From the NCBI RefSeq assembly GCF_003667505.1, contig NZ_RCVJ01000168.1, forward strand, positions 45,167 to 109,166: 64,000 bases of DNA, written 5' to 3'. Below are positions 1 to 8,688 of this stretch, in pieces. The position numbers were made by a program, and so were the translations under genes. The stretch's first letter is position 1; each line of letters opens with the position of its first letter. Under the pieces are notes generated by a model. It was not told the origin of the DNA, ran no database searches, and worked only from the letters and a program-made list of their open reading frames with translations. This stretch comes from Micromonospora sp. BL4. GTDB taxonomy: Bacteria; Actinomycetota; Actinomycetes; Mycobacteriales; Micromonosporaceae.

Positions 1-505
1 CGACGTTGAGCGCGCTGATCGCCGCCTCGGCCACCGGCCCGGTCAGCGCGTCCGACGGGGTACGGATGCCGCCGGTCAGCACCACCGTCTGGTCGGCGCG
101 CGGATTCTGGTAGAGCGCGTCGGCCACCGGGATCGAGTTGGTCACCACGGTCAGCCCTCGTACGTCGGAGAGCAGCGTGGCCAACGCGGCGGTGGTGGTG
201 CCGGCGGAGAGCGCGATGGCCATCCCCGGCTCCACCATGGTCGCCGCCCGCTCGGCGATGGCCCGCTTCTCCGCCTGCTGGCGGATCGACTTCGCGGCGA
301 AGCCGGGCTCCTCGGCCGACCCCGGCCCGGCCAGCGTCGCGCCGCCGTGCACCTTGTCCACCAGGCCGCGTTCGGCCAGCACCTCCAGGTCGCGCCGGAT
401 CGTCATGTCGGACACGCCGAACCGGCTGACGAGCTGGCTCACCCGTACGCCGCCACGCTGGCGGATCAGATCGAGAATGGCGGTCTGCCGCTGCTGGGCG
501 AGCAC
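1..505 (-). CDS. DeoR-family transcriptional regulator (partial, 3' end outside window)
   Basis: The N-terminal 168 codons of a DeoR/GlpR-type repressor; the C-terminus runs off the left edge. The GTG start at 505-503 follows a strong AAGGAGG ribosome-binding site. The first ~55 residues form a helix-turn-helix with the family signature (VSDMTIRRDLEVL, then VHGGA). The start of the sugar-phosphate-sensing isomerase-like domain follows, with an AGTTT loop typical of phospho-sugar binding. It lies 36 bp downstream of the GH42 gene on the same strand and is probably co-transcribed, so it likely controls the surrounding galactoside genes. The effector is unknown. Confidence 0.85.
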   Translation of the reverse strand, partial: MLAQQRQTAILDLIRQRGGVRVSQLVSRFGVSDMTIRRDLEVLAERGLVDKVHGGATLAGPGSAEEPGFAAKSIRQQAEKRAIAERAATMVEPGMAIALSAGTTTAALATLLSDVRGLTVVTNSIPVADALYQNPRADQTVVLTGGIRTPSDALTGPVAEAAISALNV

Positions 506-541
506 CTGGGGAACCTCCTTCGCGCCGTGACTGTCACCGGG

Positions 542-2596
542 TCAGACCGGTCCGTCGGCCCGGTCCTCCCGGACCACGGCCACCTCGCCGGCCGGCACTG
601 TCAGCTCACCGGCACACTCCGTACCGGTCAACAGCTCGGTGCCGGTCACCGTGAGCCGTACCTCGCTCTCAGTGTGGTTGATCGCGAACAGCCAGCTTCG
701 CTCGCCGTCGCGGCGCCGGACCACCTCCACCCCGGTCGGCGCCTGCGCCGCCGGACGGACACCCGCCTCGTCGACCAGCCGGGCGACCAGCCGGTCGGTG
801 GCCGGCTCGTCCAGCCGGGTGCCGACGTACCAGGCGGCGCCCGCGCCGACCGGGTGCCGGGTCAGCGCCGGCACGCCGGGCAACGGCCCATCGGTGTACG
901 CGGCGAGCACCTCGGCGCCCTCCGGGTGCAGCCACTCGGTCCACACGTCGGCCGTGCTGTCGTCGTCCAGCCGCACCTGCTCGCCCTCGCGCAACGGAAA
1001 GAACTCCTCGGTCCGTACGCCGAGCAGCTCCCGGAACGCGCCCGGGTAGCCGCCCAGCCGGATGTGGTCATTCTCGTCCACGATGCCGCTGAAGTAGGTG
1101 ATCGCCGCGGTGCCACCGGCCTGGACGAACCGGCGCAGCGCGTCGACGTCAGCATCGCGGACCAGGTAGAGGGTGGGTGCCAGGACCAGCCGGTAGCCGC
1201 TGAGGTCGGCGGACGGGTGGACGATGTCGGCGGTCACGCCGGCCCGCCACAGCGCGCCGTACAGGGCGGTCAACCGGTCGGCGTAGCGGACGTCCACACT
1301 GGGGTGCGAGTCCAGCTCGACACCCCACCACGCCTCCCAGTCGAACAGGATGGCCACGTCCGCGTCGACCCGGCTGCCGCGTACCTCGGCGAGCGCCCTG
1401 AGGTCCGCGCCCAGCTGGCAGACCTCCCGGAACACCTTGGTCTCCGGCCCGGCGTGCGGCACCAGCGCGGAGTGGAACTTCTCGGCGCCGGCCCGGGAGG
1501 CCCGCCACTGGAAGAACAGCACCCCGTCGGCGCCGCGGGCGACGTGCGCCAGGCTGTTGCGGCGCAGCTGGCCCGGCAGCTTCGCCACGTTGCGCGGCTG
1601 CCAGTTCACCGCGCTGGTGGAGTGCTCCATCAGCAGCCACGGGTCGCCACCGGCGACGCCGCGGGTGTGGTCGGCGGAGAGCGCCAGCCCGAGGTGCGCC
1701 TGCGGGTCGGCGGCGGTGAGGTAGTGGTCGTTGGAGACCAGGTCCACGTCGTCGGCCCACGAGTGGTAGTCCATGTGCTTGATGCCGGTGCCGATCATGA
1801 AGTTGGTGGTGACCGGCTGTCGGACCAGCGTCTTCAACAGCTCGCGCTCGGCGCGCAGCTGGGCCCGCTGCTCGTCGGAGGAGAAGCGCAGGAAGTCCAG
1901 CTGCTGGGTGGGGTTGGCGAAGGTCGGCGCGGTGCGCGGCGGGTTGATCTCGGCCCAGTCGCCGTAGCGCTGGCTCCAGAACGCCGTGCCCCAGGCGTCG
2001 TTGAGCCGGTCCAGGTCGCCGTAGCGCTCGCGCAGCCAACCACGGAACGCCTCGGCGCTGACGTCGCAGTAGCAGTGCACGTTGTGGCAGCCCAGCTCGT
2101 TGGAGACGTGCCACATCACCACCGCCGGGTGCTCGGCGTACCGGCCGGCGACCGCTCGGACCAGCTTCAGCGACCGATCGCGGAACACCGGCGAGCTGGG
2201 GCAGTACGCCTGCCGGCCGCCCGGCCACAGGATCGCGCCGTCGGCTCGGCGGGGCAGCGTCTCCGGGTGCGCGCGGGCGAGCCACGGCGGCGGGCTGGCG
2301 GTGGCGGTGGCCAGGTCGACCTGGATGCCGCCGTCGTGCAACAGGTCCAGCACCCGGTCCAGCCAGCCGAACTCGAACCGGCCCGGAGCGGGCTCCAGCA
2401 GGGCCCAGGAGAAGATGCCGACGGAGACCAGGTTGACCCCGGCCCGACGCATCAGCTCGACGTCTTCCGACCAGGTCTGCTCGGGCCACTGCTCGGGGTT
2501 GTAGTCGCCGCCGAAATAGATGCCGTCACCCTGCCATCGCCGCATGAGAGCTGAGGGTGCACCCGGCGGAGCGCGCAAGTCAACAGGTTCCAACAT
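542..2596 (-). CDS. GH42 beta-galactosidase
   Basis: About 684 residues, the usual size of glycoside hydrolase family 42. The N-terminus carries the family block GGDYNPEQWP. The acid/base glutamate lies in WHVSNELGCHN near residue 167 and the nucleophile candidate in LLMEHSTSAVNWQ. Cysteines around YCPSS and CHNVHCYC fit the zinc-binding cluster of many GH42 enzymes. There is no signal peptide, so it is probably cytoplasmic and cleaves galactosides imported by the divergent ABC system. I chose the ATG at 2596 because GGAAAAG precedes it; a TTG at 2611 or the ATG at 2545 (MRRWQ) are alternatives. Confidence 0.9.
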   Translation of the reverse strand: MLEPVDLRAPPGAPSALMRRWQGDGIYFGGDYNPEQWPEQTWSEDVELMRRAGVNLVSVGIFSWALLEPAPGRFEFGWLDRVLDLLHDGGIQVDLATATASPPPWLARAHPETLPRRADGAILWPGGRQAYCPSSPVFRDRSLKLVRAVAGRYAEHPAVVMWHVSNELGCHNVHCYCDVSAEAFRGWLRERYGDLDRLNDAWGTAFWSQRYGDWAEINPPRTAPTFANPTQQLDFLRFSSDEQRAQLRAERELLKTLVRQPVTTNFMIGTGIKHMDYHSWADDVDLVSNDHYLTAADPQAHLGLALSADHTRGVAGGDPWLLMEHSTSAVNWQPRNVAKLPGQLRRNSLAHVARGADGVLFFQWRASRAGAEKFHSALVPHAGPETKVFREVCQLGADLRALAEVRGSRVDADVAILFDWEAWWGVELDSHPSVDVRYADRLTALYGALWRAGVTADIVHPSADLSGYRLVLAPTLYLVRDADVDALRRFVQAGGTAAITYFSGIVDENDHIRLGGYPGAFRELLGVRTEEFFPLREGEQVRLDDDSTADVWTEWLHPEGAEVLAAYTDGPLPGVPALTRHPVGAGAAWYVGTRLDEPATDRLVARLVDEAGVRPAAQAPTGVEVVRRRDGERSWLFAINHTESEVRLTVTGTELLTGTECAGELTVPAGEVAVVREDRADGPV

Positions 2597-2666
2597 CGAT
2601 TTCTTTTCCAACGTTTACCGCGTAACGGCCGTGTCACGACCGGATTATCGGCGGCGAACTGCCCTC

Positions 2667-2694
2667 TTGACAGCGCCCTCGGGACGGGTAGCTT
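2667..2694 (+). promoter_or_regulatory. Predicted sigma-70-type promoter of the sugar ABC operon
   Basis: TTGACA (2667-2672) and TAGCTT (2689-2694), separated by 16 bp, in the divergent intergenic region. Transcription from here would leave a ~130-nt leader before the binding-protein gene at 2830. No operator could be assigned with confidence. TTAC-CGC-GTAA near 2617-2627, just upstream of the GH42 start, is the only short inverted repeat noticed. Confidence 0.45.
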
Positions 2695-2829
2695 GAGGCC
2701 CCAATGGCCGTTCGTGTTCGCCAATGTGGATTCTCGGGGGATCCCGATGTGTGATCACGACGCCGGATCTGCCTTCACCACCCCTGACGACCCTTGGGCG
2801 TAGCACCTCTTCATCCGTAGGAGGCACAG

Positions 2830-4158
2830 ATGTCCCGTCCCCGATCCCAAGCCGAATACCTGGCTCGGCTCGTACCGCCCTCCGTAGCCGGCATCAACCG
2901 ACGCTCGCTGCTCGCCGGCGCCGCCGGCACGGGCGCGCTGCTCGGCACCGGCCTGCTCGCCGGCTGCGGCGACTCCGACTCCGGCGGGTCCGACTCCAAG
3001 GAGGTGTCGCTCGGGTCGAACCAGTCCGACCCGAAGCCGAAGGACGTGGTCGCCAAGGTCGTCGACGGGTTCAAGACCTCGTCCGGCGTCCAGGTCGCGG
3101 TGAACACGGTCGACCACAACACGTTCCAGGAGAACATCAACAACTACCTGCAGGGCAAGCCGGACGACGTGTTCACCTAGTTCGCCGGCTACCGGATGCG
3201 CTTCTTCGCCCAAAAGGGACTGGCCAGCGACATCAGCGACGTGTGGGGCAAGCTCTCGGGCTACTCCGACGCCTTCAAGAAGGCGTCGACCGGGGACGAC
3301 GGCAAGCAGTACTTCGTCCCGGCGACGTACTACCCCTGGGCGGTCTTCTACCGCAAGTCGGTCTGGCAGCAGCACGGCTACCAGCAGCCCAAGACCCTCG
3401 ACGATCTGACCGCCCTCGCCGCGCAGATGAAGAAGGACGGGCTGACCCCGATCGCCTTCGCCGACAAGGACGGCTGGCCGGCGATGGGCACCTTCGACAT
3501 CCTCAACCTCCGGATCAACGGCTACCAGTTCCACGTCGACCTGATGGCCGGCAAGGAATCCTGGACCTCCGACAAGGTCAAGAAGGTCTTCGACACCTGG
3601 GCCGGCCTGCTCCCCCTGCACCAGCCGGACAGCCTCGGCCGTACCTGGCAGGAGGCGGCGCAGTCGCTGCAGCAGAAGAAGAGCGGCATGTACCTGCTCG
3701 GTCTCTTCGTCGGCCAGCAGTTCAGCAACGAGGAGCAGAGCGACCTCGACTTCTTCACCTTCCCGGAGATCGACCCGGCGATCGGCGCCAAGGCCCTGGA
3801 CGCCCCGATCGACGGCTACATGATGGCCCGCAAGCCCAAGAATGAGGACAGCGCCCGGAAGCTGCTGGAGTACTTCGGCGGCAAGGCCGCCGCGGACATC
3901 ACCGTCAAGAACGACCCGGCCACCCTGGTCGCCAACAGTGGCGCGGACGTCAGCGGCTACACCGCCCTGCAGAAGAAGGCGGCCGAGCTGGTCGGATCGG
4001 CCACCGAGATCGCCCAGTTCCTCGACCGGGACACCCGGCCGGACTTCGCCTCCACGGTGATCATCCCGGCGCTCCAGCAGTTCATCAAGAACCCCAAGGA
4101 CATCGGCGGGCTCACCTCGAGCATCGAGAACCAGAAGAAGTCGATCTTCACCGACTGA
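2830..4158 (+). pseudogene. ABC sugar-binding lipoprotein, interrupted by an in-frame TAG
   Basis: Family 1 extracellular solute-binding protein of a carbohydrate (CUT1) importer. The N-terminus has a twin-arginine motif (NRRSLLAG) and a lipobox (LLAGC), so a Tat-exported lipoprotein is expected. The frame is continuous from 2830 to 4158 (443 codons, normal for the family) except for a TAG at 3178-3180. The context PDDVFT-stop-FAGYRMRFF strongly suggests a TGG tryptophan codon changed to TAG. No indel or decay is seen on either side, so this is a recent nonsense mutation, a sequencing error or a readthrough site. The two permeases follow directly. Confidence 0.8.
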
Positions 4159-4179
4159 CGGCGGAAGGGGGAGGACATC

Positions 4180-5136
4180 GTGTCCGACCTGCCCCTGATC
4201 CAAACGGATCGCGCCGTGCCGCCGCCGGCCGCGACCACCTCCACGGGTGGTCGTCGCCGGCGGCTACGGCTCCTGTCCCGCACCGACCGCGTGGTCATCA
4301 CGCTGATGGTGCTCGTCCCGCTGCTGCTCGTCACGGGTTTCGTCTGGATGCCGGCGGTGGCCACCGTGCTGCTCTCCGGCACCAACTGGGACGGCATCGG
4401 CCCACTGAACGAGATCGAGTTCGTCGGCGCGCGCAACTACAGCGACGTGGTGAACATCTACCCGCCGTTCGTGCCGGCGGTCCAGCACAACCTGCTCTGG
4501 CTGGCGGTGCTGTTCCTGGTGGCCAGCCCGTTCGGCATGTTCCTGGCCGTCCTGCTCGACAAGGAATTGCGCGGCAGCCGCTTCTACCAGACCGCTCTCT
4601 ACCTGCCGGTGGTGCTCTCGCTGGCGCTGATCGGCTTCGTCTGGCAGCTGCTGTACTCCCGCGATCAGGGTCTGATCAACGCCGTGTTCGGCAGCAACGT
4701 CGACTGGTACGGCGACTCGAACGTGAACATCTGGGCGGTCATGGTCGCCTCCGGCTGGCGGCACGTCGGCTACATCATGCTGCTCTACCTGGCCGGGCTG
4801 AAGGGCGTCGACCCGTCGCTGCGGGAAGCCGCCGCGGTCGACGGCGCCTCGGAGAGCCGGGCGTTCTTCCGGGTGGTGTTCCCGGTCATGCGGCCGATCA
4901 ACATCATCGTGCTGGTGGTGACGGTGATCGAGTCGCTGCGCGCGTTCGACCTGGTCTGGGTGGTCAACAAGGGCCGCAACGGGTTGGAGCTGATCTCCGC
5001 GCTGGTCACCCAGAACGTCGTGGGTGAGGCGAGCCGGATCGGGTTCGGCTCGGCGCTGGCAACCATCATGCTGGTCGTCTCGCTGGTCTTCATCACCATC
5101 TACCTGGCGACCGTGATGAGGGAGAACCGGCAATGA
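4180..5136 (+). CDS. ABC sugar transporter permease, MalF type
   Basis: 318 residues with a cytoplasmic N-terminus and about six membrane segments. The EAA loop that docks the ATPase is visible as EAAAVDGASESRAFF followed by FPVMRPI. The GTG start at 4180 follows GGAAGGGGGAGG. It lies 21 bp after the binding-protein gene and overlaps the next permease by four bases (ATGA). No ATPase gene is nearby, which is usual for actinobacterial CUT1 importers that share a multitask ATPase such as MsiK. The substrate is probably an alpha- or beta-galactoside, judging from the neighbouring hydrolases. Confidence 0.92.
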   Translation: MSDLPLIQTDRAVPPPAATTSTGGRRRRLRLLSRTDRVVITLMVLVPLLLVTGFVWMPAVATVLLSGTNWDGIGPLNEIEFVGARNYSDVVNIYPPFVPAVQHNLLWLAVLFLVASPFGMFLAVLLDKELRGSRFYQTALYLPVVLSLALIGFVWQLLYSRDQGLINAVFGSNVDWYGDSNVNIWAVMVASGWRHVGYIMLLYLAGLKGVDPSLREAAAVDGASESRAFFRVVFPVMRPINIIVLVVTVIESLRAFDLVWVVNKGRNGLELISALVTQNVVGEASRIGFGSALATIMLVVSLVFITIYLATVMRENRQ

Positions 5137-6044
5137 GCACCGCGACCGCGACCCGGCGTACCGAAGACGGGGTCGAGGCCCCGGCCCGTCGCAAGCTGAC
5201 CCCGGCTCGGCTGCTCCTGCACGGCTTCCTTCTCGCCGTCGCGCTGACCTGGCTCTTTCCGATCGCCTGGGCGGTGCTCACGTCGCTGCGTTCCTACGAG
5301 TACACCGCCGCCAACGGCTACGTCTCGTTCGGCGGCTGGACCGTCGACAACTACGTCACCGCCTGGCAGACCGCCGAGTTCGGCAAGCACTTCCTCAACT
5401 CGGTGTACATCACCGTGCCGGCGGTGCTGCTCACACTCTTCCTCGCCTCCTGCGTGGCGTTCGTCATCGCCCGGTTCAGCTGGAAGCTCAACCTGGTGCT
5501 GCTGGGCATCTTCACCGCGGCCAACCTGCTGCCCCAGCAGGCGCTGCTGATCCCGCTGTTCCGGCTGTTCACCGAGGTGCCGTTGCCGGAGTTCATGAGC
5601 GACTCGGAGCTGCTCTACGACAGCTACTGGGGGCTGATCCTGATCAACGTGGCCTTCCAGTGCGGGTTCTGCGTCTTCGTGCTCAGCAACTACATGAAGG
5701 CGCTGCCCCGCGACCTGTACGAGGCGGCGATGGTCGACGGGGCGAGCATCTGGCGGCAGTACTGGCAGGTCACCATGCCACTGTGCCGGCCGGCCCTGGC
5801 CGCGCTGGCGACCCTGGAGGTGACCTGGATCTACAACGAGTTCTTCTGGGCCACCGTCCTCATGCGCACCGGCGACAAGTTCCCGGTGACCAGCTCGCTC
5901 AACAACCTGCGCGGCGAGTTCTTCACCGACAACAACCTGGTCTCGGCGGGCAGCGTGCTCGTCGCGATCCCCACTCTGGTGATCTTCTTTATGCTCCAGC
6001 GGCACTTCGTCCGGGGCCTGACCTTGGGAGCCTCCAAAGGATGA
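5133..6044 (+). CDS. ABC sugar transporter permease, MalG type
   Basis: 303 residues, six predicted membrane segments, with the EAA motif EAAMVDGASIWRQYW. Its ATG overlaps the stop of the MalF-type gene (ATGA), indicating translational coupling. Its own TGA overlaps the ATG of the GH36 gene at 6041. It forms the membrane channel together with the upstream permease. Confidence 0.92.
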   Translation: MSTATATRRTEDGVEAPARRKLTPARLLLHGFLLAVALTWLFPIAWAVLTSLRSYEYTAANGYVSFGGWTVDNYVTAWQTAEFGKHFLNSVYITVPAVLLTLFLASCVAFVIARFSWKLNLVLLGIFTAANLLPQQALLIPLFRLFTEVPLPEFMSDSELLYDSYWGLILINVAFQCGFCVFVLSNYMKALPRDLYEAAMVDGASIWRQYWQVTMPLCRPALAALATLEVTWIYNEFFWATVLMRTGDKFPVTSSLNNLRGEFFTDNNLVSAGSVLVAIPTLVIFFMLQRHFVRGLTLGASKG

Positions 6045-8179
6045 CCATCCTGCACCTGCGCCGCGCGCGGACCAGCCTGGTGCTCGACGCGCGCGGCCCG
6101 GGGCTGCCCCGGGTCGCGCACTGGGGCGGCGACATCGGCGACCTCGACGACGACGGCCTGCGCCAGCTCGTCGACGCGACCGTGCCGCCGGTGGTGCCGA
6201 GCAGCTTCGACGAGCCCACCGTGCTCTCCCTGCTGCCGGAGCCGAGCGCCGGCTGGAGCGGCCGGCCGGGGCTGGCCGGGCACCGCGACGGCGCCGGCTG
6301 GTCCACCGCGTTCCGCCTGGACGGCCTCGACGTCGACGCCTCCGGGGACGAGGGCTCGGCGCGGGTGACCGTGCGGGCCAGCGACGCGGCCGCACAGCTC
6401 TCCCTGACCATCGAGATCGAGGTGGACCCGACCGGGTTGCTGCTGCTGCGCCACCGGCTGCGCAACGACGGCGACGACGCGTACGAGCTGCGGGAACTGA
6501 CCCCGGTGCTGCCGGTCCCGGCGGTCGCCACCGAACTGCTCGACCTGACCGGCCGGTGGTGCCGGGAACGGTCCCCGCAGCGGCACTCGTGGCAGCAGGG
6601 CAGCTGGGTGCGCGAAGGCCGGCACGGACGCACCGGGCACGACGCCACCCTGCTGCTGGTGGCCGGCACCGCCGGGTTCGGTTTCGGCCACGGCGAGGTC
6701 TGGGCGGTGCACACCGCCTGGAGCGGCGACCACGTCACCTTCGCCGAGCGCCGGCCCACCGGCGAGTCGACCCTCGGCGGCGGCGAGCTGCTCGCCCCCG
6801 GCGAGGTCCGGCTCGGCCCCGGCGAGTCGTACGCCACTCCCCTGCTCTACGCGGTCTGGTCCGACGACGGGCTGGACGGGCTCAGCGACGTGCTGCACAC
6901 CCACCTGCGGGCCCGGCCCGGTCACCCACGCTCCCCGCGCCCGGTGACCCTGAACGTGTGGGAGGCGGTCTACTTCGACCACGACCTGGACCGGCTGCGG
7001 GCGCTGGCGGACCGGGCCGCGCAGATCGGCGTCGAGCGGTTCGTGCTCGACGACGGCTGGTTCCGCGGCCGGCGCGACGACACCGCCGGGCTCGGCGACT
7101 GGTTCGTCGACGAGGGCGTCTGGCCGGACGGCCTGCAACCGTTGATCGACCACGTGACCGGCCGGGGTCTGGAGTTCGGCCTCTGGGTGGAGCCGGAGAT
7201 GATCAACCCCGACTCCGACCTGTTCCGTGCGCACGCCGACTGGTTGCTGGCCGTGCCGGGCCGGCTGCCGGCGCTCTGGCGCAACCAGCAGGTGCTCGAC
7301 CTGGGCCGGCCGGAGGCGTACGACTACCTGCTGGACCGGCTCGACAACCTGCTCACCGAGCATCCCGGCATCAGCTACCTCAAGTGGGACCACAACCGGG
7401 ACCTCACCGAGGCCGGGCACCACGGCCGCCCCGGAGTGCACGGGCAGACCCTGGCGGTCTACCGGCTCCTCGACGAGCTGCGCCGCCGCCACCCCGGGGT
7501 GGAGATCGAAAGCTGCGCGTCCGGCGGCGCCCGGGTGGACCTGGGCATCCTCGCGCGCACCGACCGGGTCTGGGCCAGCGACTGCAACGACGCCCTGGAA
7601 CGGCTCAGCATCCAGCGGTGGACGGGGCTGCTGCTGCCACCGGAGCTGGTCGGCACGCACGTCGGCCCGGAACGCTCGCACACCACCAACCGCGTGCACG
7701 ACCTCGGCTTCCGGGCGGCCACCGCGCTCTTCGGCCACCACGGCATCGAGTGGGACATCGCGTCGATCAGCGCCGCCGAGCAGACCGAGCTGGCCGCCTG
7801 GGTCGCGCTGCACAAGCGGCTGCGCCCGCTGCTGCACGCCGGCCGGGTGGTCCGGGTCGACCATCCGGACCCGGCCGTCTGGGCGCACGGCGTGGTCGGC
7901 CACGACGGCACCGGAGCGGTGTACGCGGTGGCCCGGCTGGCCACCTCGCTGGCGCAGTCCCCGGGCGCCCTCCGGCTGCCCGGCCTCGACCCGTGCCGGC
8001 GTTACCGGGTGCGACCGGTGTCGGACGTGCCGGCCCCGGCGACGATCGACCGGGCCGCGCCGGCCTGGCTGGCCGGCGGCGTCACGCTCAGCGGGGCGGC
8101 GCTGGCTCGGGTCGGGGTGCAGCTGCCCGCGCTGCACCCGGAGCAGAGCCTGGTCCTGGAGGTCACGGCCGCCGGCTGA
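6041..8179 (+). CDS. GH36 alpha-galactosidase
   Basis: 712 residues. GH36 signatures are clear: the nucleophile motif KWDHNRDLTE near residue 450, SCASGGARVDLG, and the acid/base region ASDCNDALER. The start ATG at 6041 overlaps the permease stop (ATGA) and follows AAAGG. An open frame extends upstream to 5660 but only as a shadow of the permease. With no signal peptide it should be cytoplasmic and hydrolyse imported melibiose- or raffinose-type sugars. It completes the galactoside operon. Confidence 0.93.
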   Translation: MTILHLRRARTSLVLDARGPGLPRVAHWGGDIGDLDDDGLRQLVDATVPPVVPSSFDEPTVLSLLPEPSAGWSGRPGLAGHRDGAGWSTAFRLDGLDVDASGDEGSARVTVRASDAAAQLSLTIEIEVDPTGLLLLRHRLRNDGDDAYELRELTPVLPVPAVATELLDLTGRWCRERSPQRHSWQQGSWVREGRHGRTGHDATLLLVAGTAGFGFGHGEVWAVHTAWSGDHVTFAERRPTGESTLGGGELLAPGEVRLGPGESYATPLLYAVWSDDGLDGLSDVLHTHLRARPGHPRSPRPVTLNVWEAVYFDHDLDRLRALADRAAQIGVERFVLDDGWFRGRRDDTAGLGDWFVDEGVWPDGLQPLIDHVTGRGLEFGLWVEPEMINPDSDLFRAHADWLLAVPGRLPALWRNQQVLDLGRPEAYDYLLDRLDNLLTEHPGISYLKWDHNRDLTEAGHHGRPGVHGQTLAVYRLLDELRRRHPGVEIESCASGGARVDLGILARTDRVWASDCNDALERLSIQRWTGLLLPPELVGTHVGPERSHTTNRVHDLGFRAATALFGHHGIEWDIASISAAEQTELAAWVALHKRLRPLLHAGRVVRVDHPDPAVWAHGVVGHDGTGAVYAVARLATSLAQSPGALRLPGLDPCRRYRVRPVSDVPAPATIDRAAPAWLAGGVTLSGAALARVGVQLPALHPEQSLVLEVTAAG

Positions 8180-8206
8180 AAAGATTCGGGAAATCTTCGG
8201 CCGGAG

Positions 8207-8235
8207 TGTCGAGAACGGTGTCTCCTGCTTCTACC
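8207..8235 (+). promoter_or_regulatory. Candidate ECF42-type promoter
   Basis: TGTCGA at 8207-8212, about 72 bp before the DGPF gene start, with a possible -10 (TTCTAC) about 17 bp later. ECF42 sigma factors are reported to recognise a TGTCGA -35 element upstream of their partner DGPF gene, and such a sigma factor is encoded immediately downstream. The -10 assignment is weak. Confidence 0.4.
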
Positions 8236-8283
8236 TCAGGGTGAGAGCACCGAAGATGGTGCGCAGGCGTGAGGAGCGAAACC

Positions 8284-8685
8284 ATGAAGTACATGCTGCT
8301 GATGCAGTTCAGCGCCGCCGGGACCGACTTCCCGCCCATCGACACGTGGACCCCCGCGGAGGTCCAGGCACACATCGCGTTCATGGGCGAGGTCAACGCG
8401 AAGCTCGCCGCCGCCGGGGAGTGGGTCGACGGGCAGGGCCTCGGCGGCCCGCAGCAGGCGCGGATCGTCCGCGCCGGCGAGGGCGGGGCGCCGGTGGTCA
8501 CCGAGGGGCCGTTCGCCGAGACGAAGGAGTTCCTCGCCGGCTTCTGGATCGTCGACTGCGACACCCCGCAGCGGGCGGTGGAGCTGGCCGCGTACATCTC
8601 CACCGCGCCCGGCCCCGGCGGGCGGCCGCTGAACATGCCGATCGAGGTGCACCCGGTCATGTCCGCCCCACCTGAGGAGCTGTGA
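8284..8685 (+). CDS. DGPF/YCII-domain protein, ECF42 partner
   Basis: 133 residues with a ferredoxin-like YCII/DGPF domain: MKYMLLMQF at the start and EGPFAETKEFLAGFWI in the middle, the usual DGPF motif region. The ATG at 8284 follows GAGGAGCG; an in-frame GTG at 8269 is less likely. The sigma-factor gene starts right after its stop, a pairing conserved in ECF42 loci. The biochemical function of DGPF proteins is not established. Confidence 0.88.
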   Translation: MKYMLLMQFSAAGTDFPPIDTWTPAEVQAHIAFMGEVNAKLAAAGEWVDGQGLGGPQQARIVRAGEGGAPVVTEGPFAETKEFLAGFWIVDCDTPQRAVELAAYISTAPGPGGRPLNMPIEVHPVMSAPPEEL

Positions 8686-8688
8686 GGG

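Noticed and set aside
2610..2635. LacI-type operator before GH42
   Set aside because: Only a 4-bp inverted repeat (TTAC-CGC-GTAA) is present; too short to support a call.
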